From positions 434,001 through 498,000 of the forward strand of contig JBLHVN010000003.1 in NCBI GenBank assembly GCA_047630275.1: 64,000 nucleotides of DNA, in the 5' to 3' direction. A program made the translations under genes and the position numbers. The notes beneath the pieces are model-generated. The model did not search any database. It was not told the origin of the DNA and saw only the letters and a program-made list of their open reading frames with translations. Shown one piece after another: positions 59,814 to 64,000 of this stretch (position 1 is its first letter; each line of letters begins with the position of its first letter). The stretch comes from GCA-2720865 sp047630275 (GTDB taxonomy: Bacteria > Bdellovibrionota > Bacteriovoracia > Bacteriovoracales > Bacteriovoracaceae).

Positions 59814-59968
59814 ACTAGCTCCAATTAAGTTATTATTAATTTGAGTATAGAAAAGATGAAAAAATAATGAACACTAGAGTTCTGACGTCCTGACTTTATA
59901 ATAGAAAAGGGCGCCTCACGAGAAAGTGAAGAGGGTTTATTTTAAAAAATTCTCATGATATTAGATAG

Positions 59969-60364
59969 TTACTGCAGTTTACAGCTACCCATAGATGTTA
60001 CTTCAACACTCTCATTAACGAGGTTGATCGTATTAGAATAATCAAAGTCAAGCTCTCTTGTCAGGATGGCCTTGAACTTTCCGTCATTCTTAGTAATGCT
60101 CATTACGTAGGTTAGCTCCCCATCGTTTGAAGCGATTACTTGGCACTGGGCGATGACTCCCTTATTAGTTTTAATAACTGAGAGCTCATCTTCCCTTGAA
60201 AAAGAGCAGCCATCAAATTGATCTTCATCATTCAGGTTAATCACAGTAGATCCTACACTTGAATTCTCCATAAGATCTCCCTCACAAACAAGGCTAGCAG
60301 AGGCTGAAAATGCCATTGATGTCATTGAGGCCAAAAGAGATAATCCAATAAGTAAGTTCTTCAT
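59969..60364 (-). CDS. Small exported protein of unknown function
   Basis: 131 residues with a signal peptide (about 1-23, ending SASA). The mature part has four Cys residues (LVCEGDL, DGCSFSRED, AQCQVI, GSCKLQ), probably two disulfides, and a beta-rich profile. Family not recognised. It shows the usual layout of small periplasmic proteins in this group. Confidence 0.6.
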   Translation of the reverse strand: MKNLLIGLSLLASMTSMAFSASASLVCEGDLMENSSVGSTVINLNDEDQFDGCSFSREDELSVIKTNKGVIAQCQVIASNDGELTYVMSITKNDGKFKAILTRELDFDYSNTINLVNESVEVTSMGSCKLQ

Positions 60365-60614
60365 AAGTGATTCCCGTTATTTACTAATAATTTAAAGACG
60401 AAATCACAATAATACAGATTGGTTTCATTAATCCTCTTTAAAGCAAAATCCTGAATAATTTACACTTTATCCCCCTACAATAGCTCCTTAGCTTCTCATA
60501 AAATTTTCTTTTGCCTCAATCCTCAAAGTTAAGATTTCTTTACCCTAGGTTAGAATAAACTTATGAATTCAACCCTATTATTAAGCACTACTGATCTTAT
60601 TAAAGAGAGGCTAA

Positions 60615-61529
60615 ATGGGTTGTTTATTGATCTGTACCGACTTTTATGAAAACTCCGATCCCAATGTGAGGACAGGTTATAACCTGGCCAAACAATTAGA
60701 TTTAAAGCCTGTGCTCTATCATATAGACCCTATTGCCCCGCAAATAAATACATTGTTTCATCCACCAGAGCTTGATCATATCTACCAAGAAGATACTCTA
60801 TGGGAAAAACCCATCGAACGCTCTGCACTTAGAAACTTAGAAGATCAACTCCACCGCTTAGAGATACAAAAAGAGGAATTCGAGGATTTTGAAAACTATG
60901 AAGGCAGTATTACAAAAGGAATTGAATACCTAAAAGACTTTGGAGACCTTGACTTCGTTTGTGTGGGCAATAACAGTCACGGAGTCTTACATCATTTCTT
61001 CTTTGATTCATTTGTAGAAAAAGTTTTTGTTAACTCTGGCAAAGATGTACTCGCCGTAAAAAAAGAAATGAAAGAGATAAGGAATATAATCTTCCTTTTA
61101 CCCTTTAGTTCACTTAAAAAATCAGACTTTGAAAAAGTCTCTAAGATTGCAAATCTAACAGGGGCCAGGGTTCATCTGGACTGCTTATTCCCTCTTTCCT
61201 ATGTTGGGTTTGACTTAACACCAACAACCGATGGAATCCTCCCCTTAAATACTTTTCAACACGATGAAACGGAATATCAAGATTCAGCAAGGAAGCGCAT
61301 TAAATCTATTGAAAATTACCTAAAAGTTCAAAAGGTTAAAACCAGCAAAAGCCTAGAGATGCTTCTGGCCCCAGATCCAGCCTACTCTCTAGAAAAACTT
61401 ATAAGCAAAACTCAAGCTGACCTCGTCATGCTAAAGCCACAACACTATGGCTTTGAAAAGAAAACCATAGGCTCGGCCAACTTGAACTTGATAAATAAGA
61501 TTGAGAATAATTTCTTTATCCTTAGTTAA
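60615..61529 (+). CDS. Tandem universal stress protein
   Basis: 304 residues made of two UspA-like halves. Each begins with a strand followed by a helix (LLICTDFYENSDPN at about 4; the second half begins with IIFLLPFSSL at about 160), and the first half ends with the motif VCVGNNSHG, with Ser/His replacing part of the usual G-x2-G-x9-G(S/T) ATP motif. The canonical ATP-binding G-rich loop is weak, so nucleotide binding is doubtful. GAGAGG precedes the ATG. It is followed by a good terminator. Confidence 0.75.
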   Translation: MGCLLICTDFYENSDPNVRTGYNLAKQLDLKPVLYHIDPIAPQINTLFHPPELDHIYQEDTLWEKPIERSALRNLEDQLHRLEIQKEEFEDFENYEGSITKGIEYLKDFGDLDFVCVGNNSHGVLHHFFFDSFVEKVFVNSGKDVLAVKKEMKEIRNIIFLLPFSSLKKSDFEKVSKIANLTGARVHLDCLFPLSYVGFDLTPTTDGILPLNTFQHDETEYQDSARKRIKSIENYLKVQKVKTSKSLEMLLAPDPAYSLEKLISKTQADLVMLKPQHYGFEKKTIGSANLNLINKIENNFFILS

Positions 61530-61611
61530 GACATGCCATGCTCTTTTATCTATTTAACAAAAGTAATTTCAACATGGACTAAGGAGCTTTGAACCTTTGG
61601 TATCTTGAACA

Positions 61612-61645
61612 ATGGCCTCTGACCTAAGTCAAAGGCCATATTTTT
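61612..61645 (+). terminator. Intrinsic terminator after the Usp gene
   Basis: ATGGCCT (61612-61618) pairs with AGGCCAT (61633-61639), and TGAC with GTCA lies within, leaving a CTAA loop; TTTTT follows at 61641-61645. This is a standard stem plus T tract on the plus strand. The T tract reaches the stop codon of the opposing gene. Confidence 0.75.
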
Positions 61646-61982
61646 ACAAAAATTTAACTACGTAGCTGTGAACAAAATAACCAGCTCCAAGTAATGCTAC
61701 TCCACTTGAATAACAAGCCCAAAAACTCAAATTTAGCTTTTGAGCCATCAAGAATGGAATAAAAAAGAGCAATGAAACTGGTATAGCAACAAAAACACTC
61801 TTAGCATAAGCAACCGACTGCTCGGAGTTCCCCCACTCAAGATGAGAGAAGGCCAAGGCCAGAAGCGTAGTCAAAGGGAGGGCCGTTAAGAAACCTGCCA
61901 GCCCCGTTTTTTTCCCTGAGAGCCAGGAGACAAAACTAATAAGCACTGCTGCGAGAATGGTCTTACCAATGACAAGCCACAT
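61644..61982 (-). CDS. DUF3147 family membrane protein
   Basis: 112 residues with four predicted membrane helices and the DUF3147 pattern (GLAGFLTALPLTTLLAL). Function unknown; inner membrane. Its ATG overlaps the stop of the DUF6488-like gene (TAATG), so it is the last gene of the metal cluster operon. Confidence 0.85.
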   Translation of the reverse strand: MWLVIGKTILAAVLISFVSWLSGKKTGLAGFLTALPLTTLLALAFSHLEWGNSEQSVAYAKSVFVAIPVSLLFFIPFLMAQKLNLSFWACYSSGVALLGAGYFVHSYVVKFL

Positions 61983-62317
61983 TATTTACCTGTGAAGTTC
62001 GCGGCTACGAACTCTCCTGAATCTTTCAAAAAGATGTAAAGCTTCTTTCCTTTAACTCCTTTTTCATTATCAAAAGTAACTACCCATTCATTTTTCTTCA
62101 TTACAGACTTATCAAACTTTGAATTTATCCAAGAAGCCTCAATCTTTTTGGCCTTAACAAGCCTCTCAATATGGGTCCGTCCAATGACACCTGTTCTCTC
62201 TTTCTTAATCTTTGGAGCCCCATGAGAATGTCCATGCCCGTGAGAGTGACCTCCACCGGGACCAGCAAAGCTAAGACTAGTTAATGAAAGTGTAATCAAA
62301 ATAAATAATAATTTCAT
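61982..62317 (-). CDS. Exported His-rich protein, DUF6488-type
   Basis: 111 residues: signal peptide (about 1-18), a His-rich mature N-terminus (GGGHSHGHGHSHG) that should bind Zn, Ni or Cu, then a conserved domain (GVIGRTHIERLV, WVVTFDNEKG, FVAANFTGK) of DUF6488 type. AAGGAA precedes the ATG. Lies 9 bases after the HupE/UreJ-like gene. Probably a periplasmic metal-buffer or chaperone protein for the adjacent transporter. Confidence 0.85.
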   Translation of the reverse strand: MKLLFILITLSLTSLSFAGPGGGHSHGHGHSHGAPKIKKERTGVIGRTHIERLVKAKKIEASWINSKFDKSVMKKNEWVVTFDNEKGVKGKKLYIFLKDSGEFVAANFTGK

Positions 62318-62326
62318 AATTTTTCC

Positions 62327-63097
62327 TTATAAGTTATCGTGTGTATTCTTTGAGGGTTCATCTAACTTCATGTGATGGTGAAGATGATTATCTTCGCTAA
62401 AGCCAAATTCATCCGGGCTAGAAGTATGCAAGTATCCATGCAGCTGCATTAACAAGAGCATAAACCCTGCTAAGATCAGCCCATCATTGGCAACTTTTGA
62501 AATCTTCTTAAAGACATCAGTCTTCCTAATACTTGAGAGGAGCACCATCATAATGGCCAACGCTGCAATTTGCCCGAGCTCCACTCCGATATTAAAAGAA
62601 ACAATTCTCATCAACATCTCCATCCCTTTTTCACCAAGAGGAAGTTGTTGAAGCCTAGTCGAGAGTCCAAAACCATGAATAAGCCCAAAGATAAAGACCA
62701 TCTTCAAAAGATTCGGAGCCTTCTTCATCCCAAAGTAATTTTGAAATCCTTCGTTATTATCAAAGCCTTTATAACAAACACTAAGGGCAATAACGGCATC
62801 AACTAACCAGTAGTTTGCGGTGATTCCCATAAAGGTTGCAAGGATCAACGTGATACTGTGTCCAAGCGTAAAGACACTTATAAACTTCACAATGTCTTTA
62901 AAGGTCTTAAGAAAGAAGATGACCCCAAACAAGAATAATAAATGATCGTAACCCGTTATCATATGCTCAGCGCCAAGAAAGATATAGCGAAGGTAACCAC
63001 CTTCAATCATTGCTTGCCTGGCCTCTGCACTTATTCCGTGAGCAAACGTATTTGCAGACATAAATAAAGTAAGAAAGCCTAATAAAAATTTATACAT
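62327..63097 (-). CDS. HupE/UreJ family metal permease
   Basis: 256 residues, signal peptide (about 1-19, ending TFAHG) and about six membrane helices. The signature GAEHMITGYDHLLFLFGVIFF (cited part HMITGYDHLLFL, about residue 43) and the FTLGHSITL motif identify the HupE/UreJ_2 group, which transports Ni or Co in hydrogenase or urease clusters but here has neither cluster nearby. It also ends in a His-rich tail (DNHLHHHMKL). GGAG precedes the ATG. Probably metal uptake or efflux. Confidence 0.9.
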   Translation of the reverse strand: MYKFLLGFLTLFMSANTFAHGISAEARQAMIEGGYLRYIFLGAEHMITGYDHLLFLFGVIFFLKTFKDIVKFISVFTLGHSITLILATFMGITANYWLVDAVIALSVCYKGFDNNEGFQNYFGMKKAPNLLKMVFIFGLIHGFGLSTRLQQLPLGEKGMEMLMRIVSFNIGVELGQIAALAIMMVLLSSIRKTDVFKKISKVANDGLILAGFMLLLMQLHGYLHTSSPDEFGFSEDNHLHHHMKLDEPSKNTHDNL

Positions 63098-63139
63098 AAT
63101 TTCTCCATATTAATTAGTTTATTTAAATAAAAGATTTAA

Positions 63140-63514
63140 CTAAGAAATAGGAGGCCTGAATATTCTTAAGAGATGTGGGTTTGATATAAAGTTCTTTATC
63201 GTTGGCCTCAAGAGAGGGCCAATACTGTTGACTCTAAATCTTAAATCTAGTGAACCGGCCAAGATTTTTATTTCAAGTTGCCCAAATTGAGTATGCTCAT
63301 GATTGTGTTCATGCTCTTCCCCATTCTCACTGTGCTTATGCCCATGAGTATGCTCGCTACCAGAATCATCAATATTGTCGTGCTTTGTTTGATTCACCTG
63401 AGAATAGAGCTCTAGATGACCAGAGATACTATCGGCCTTAAGAGGAGATCCTCCAAAGCCAGCAATACAAAGGCATAAGAATACATGAAAGATAGAGCTA
63501 AAATATTTATCCAT
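63140..63514 (-). CDS. Exported His-rich protein, first gene of metal cluster
   Basis: 124 residues with a signal peptide (about 1-27). The middle is extremely rich in His and acidic residues (EHTHGHKHSENGEEHEHNHE), a probable metal-binding loop, followed by a basic/hydrophobic C-terminus ending LRIFRPPIS. No Shine-Dalgarno precedes the ATG; the inverted repeat 63521-63542 ends only 6 bases upstream. Followed by HupE/UreJ, DUF6488-type and DUF3147 genes on the same strand, all apparently one operon. Confidence 0.75.
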   Translation of the reverse strand: MDKYFSSIFHVFLCLCIAGFGGSPLKADSISGHLELYSQVNQTKHDNIDDSGSEHTHGHKHSENGEEHEHNHEHTQFGQLEIKILAGSLDLRFRVNSIGPLLRPTIKNFISNPHLLRIFRPPIS

Positions 63515-63520
63515 TAGATT

Positions 63521-63542
63521 TAGTCTATTTCAAAATAGACTA
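63521..63542. promoter_or_regulatory. Perfect 10-2-10 inverted repeat before the metal cluster (putative operator)
   Basis: TAGTCTATTT (63521-63530) and AAATAGACTA (63533-63542) are perfect arms around CA. The repeat ends 6 bases before the ATG of the His-rich protein, replacing the ribosome site, so it could control transcription or form an mRNA hairpin. Regulator unknown. Confidence 0.6.
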
Positions 63543-63828
63543 GATTGGAATTTCAATAATAATGATCTTTAAATCAGGCTCTCTTTATCATGTAGTCTCT
63601 TTACACCTATACTACTAGAAGGCATCAGAACCTATAGATATTAACCACTTAGAGCGCCAACATCCAATATTATGAAGATTATTTATCCTATCTGACACTG
63701 TTGGTTAGCCTACCCCTGAGAACTGTCTAATATTTAACTACCCCTGAAAGTGTTTCAAAGAAACCAGTCCCCTCCTTTAGAGATGATAAAATCAAACCGC
63801 TTAGAATAACTATAATTTAAGGATTCCT

Positions 63829-64000
63829 GTGACCTTTAAGATGCTCATTTTAATCTCTCTTTTTGCAGCTAATACGCTCCACGCTGCCTCAAATAGAATC
63901 TCTCTAGAGGAAGTAGAGAGCTGCCAAATAGGTACTAAGACCTCAGAGCTACAGACTGCAGATCAGATTCTTGAAACTGTCGTCAACAATGACCCTGATA
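63829..64000 (+). CDS. Exported protein, partial (continues beyond window)
   Basis: GTG start at 63829 with AAGGA 5 bases upstream (an ATG follows at 63841). The first about 20 residues form a signal peptide (MLILISLFAANTLHAAS), followed by an acidic region with a single Cys (VESCQIGTKT). Only 57 codons are visible, so no family can be assigned. Confidence 0.65.
   Translation, partial: MTFKMLILISLFAANTLHAASNRISLEEVESCQIGTKTSELQTADQILETVVNNDPD

Noticed and set aside
60563..60649. 28-codon frame starting ATGAATTCAACC before the Usp gene
   Set aside because: It overlaps the Usp start in another frame, has no ribosome site and no recognisable pattern; probably chance.
1..64000. Search for CRISPR arrays, insertion sequences, phage genes or attachment sites
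   Set aside because: No regular direct-repeat/spacer pattern, no transposase or integrase motif and no tRNA gene for integration was seen.

Overview
The window reads as chromosomal DNA from a low-GC, Gram-negative bacterium. The features that suggest a predatory or free-living Bdellovibrionota relative (Bacteriovorax, Peredibacter or Halobacteriovorax type) are lysine-rich proteins, many signal-peptide and lipoprotein genes, an unusually high density of phosphorelay genes, ImuA/ImuB, a HupE cluster and an AhpD/ArsR cluster. This placement is an inference from gene content, not a measurement. I found no tRNA, rRNA, CRISPR array, transposase or integrase. Coding density is high, and no gene-free stretch exceeds 300 bases; the longest is about 286 bases, just before the right edge.

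Layout. 1-1278: imuB (cut by the left edge) and imuA, damage-tolerance genes. 1401-8737: a redox and signalling block. It holds a di-heme peroxidase lipoprotein with a fused cupredoxin domain, a second cupredoxin and an OmpR-type regulator, all divergent from a tripartite hybrid kinase, then two receiver/PilZ-like proteins, a lone Hpt and a lone receiver. 8776-26956: mostly housekeeping and secreted proteins: SRAP, YqeY, PepF, a Na/Pi transporter, DoxX, a large exported protein, a beta-lactamase-fold serine hydrolase, FecR, YaeQ, an ArsR/AHSA1/AhpD module, GFA, a Tat-exported intradiol dioxygenase and a trypsin-like protease. 26963-36437: a phosphorelay island with two paralogous copies of a three-gene receiver cassette, two histidine kinases and further regulators. 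36564-43363: small conserved proteins, then a dehydrogenase-aminotransferase fusion flanked by two methyltransferases, RlmM and a SEC-C mini-protein. 43389-52044: a GNAT remnant, a sensor kinase with a solute-binding domain, two secreted HExxH proteins and TldD/TldE. 52122-54687: paralogous secreted Cys-containing proteins next to an HTH regulator and a phased array of palindromes, then an aspartase/fumarase C-terminal remnant. 54751-63514: secreted enzymes (a protein-glutaminase-like protein and a catalase-like protein), a receiver/degenerate HD-GYP protein, a tandem Usp and a His-rich HupE metal cluster. 63829-end: a partial exported protein.

How the genes work together. At least four histidine kinases, about fifteen receiver proteins (three apparently degenerate) and one lone Hpt lie within 57 kb, mostly without dedicated DNA-binding outputs. 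Many receivers instead carry PilZ-like C-termini, which suggests multistep phosphorelays joined to nucleotide-second-messenger or protein-interaction outputs. Two local regulatory circuits can be read directly from the DNA. The first is ArsR/AhpD: one palindrome fills the spacer of a near-consensus promoter, and a second covers the -10 and start codon of an apparently leaderless arsR. The second is the HTH regulator at 53503-54351: its palindrome TTTCAnnTGAAA occurs inside its own promoter and as four copies at 30-31 bp spacing upstream of a secreted-protein gene. I regard the second circuit as the best candidate here for an undescribed system.
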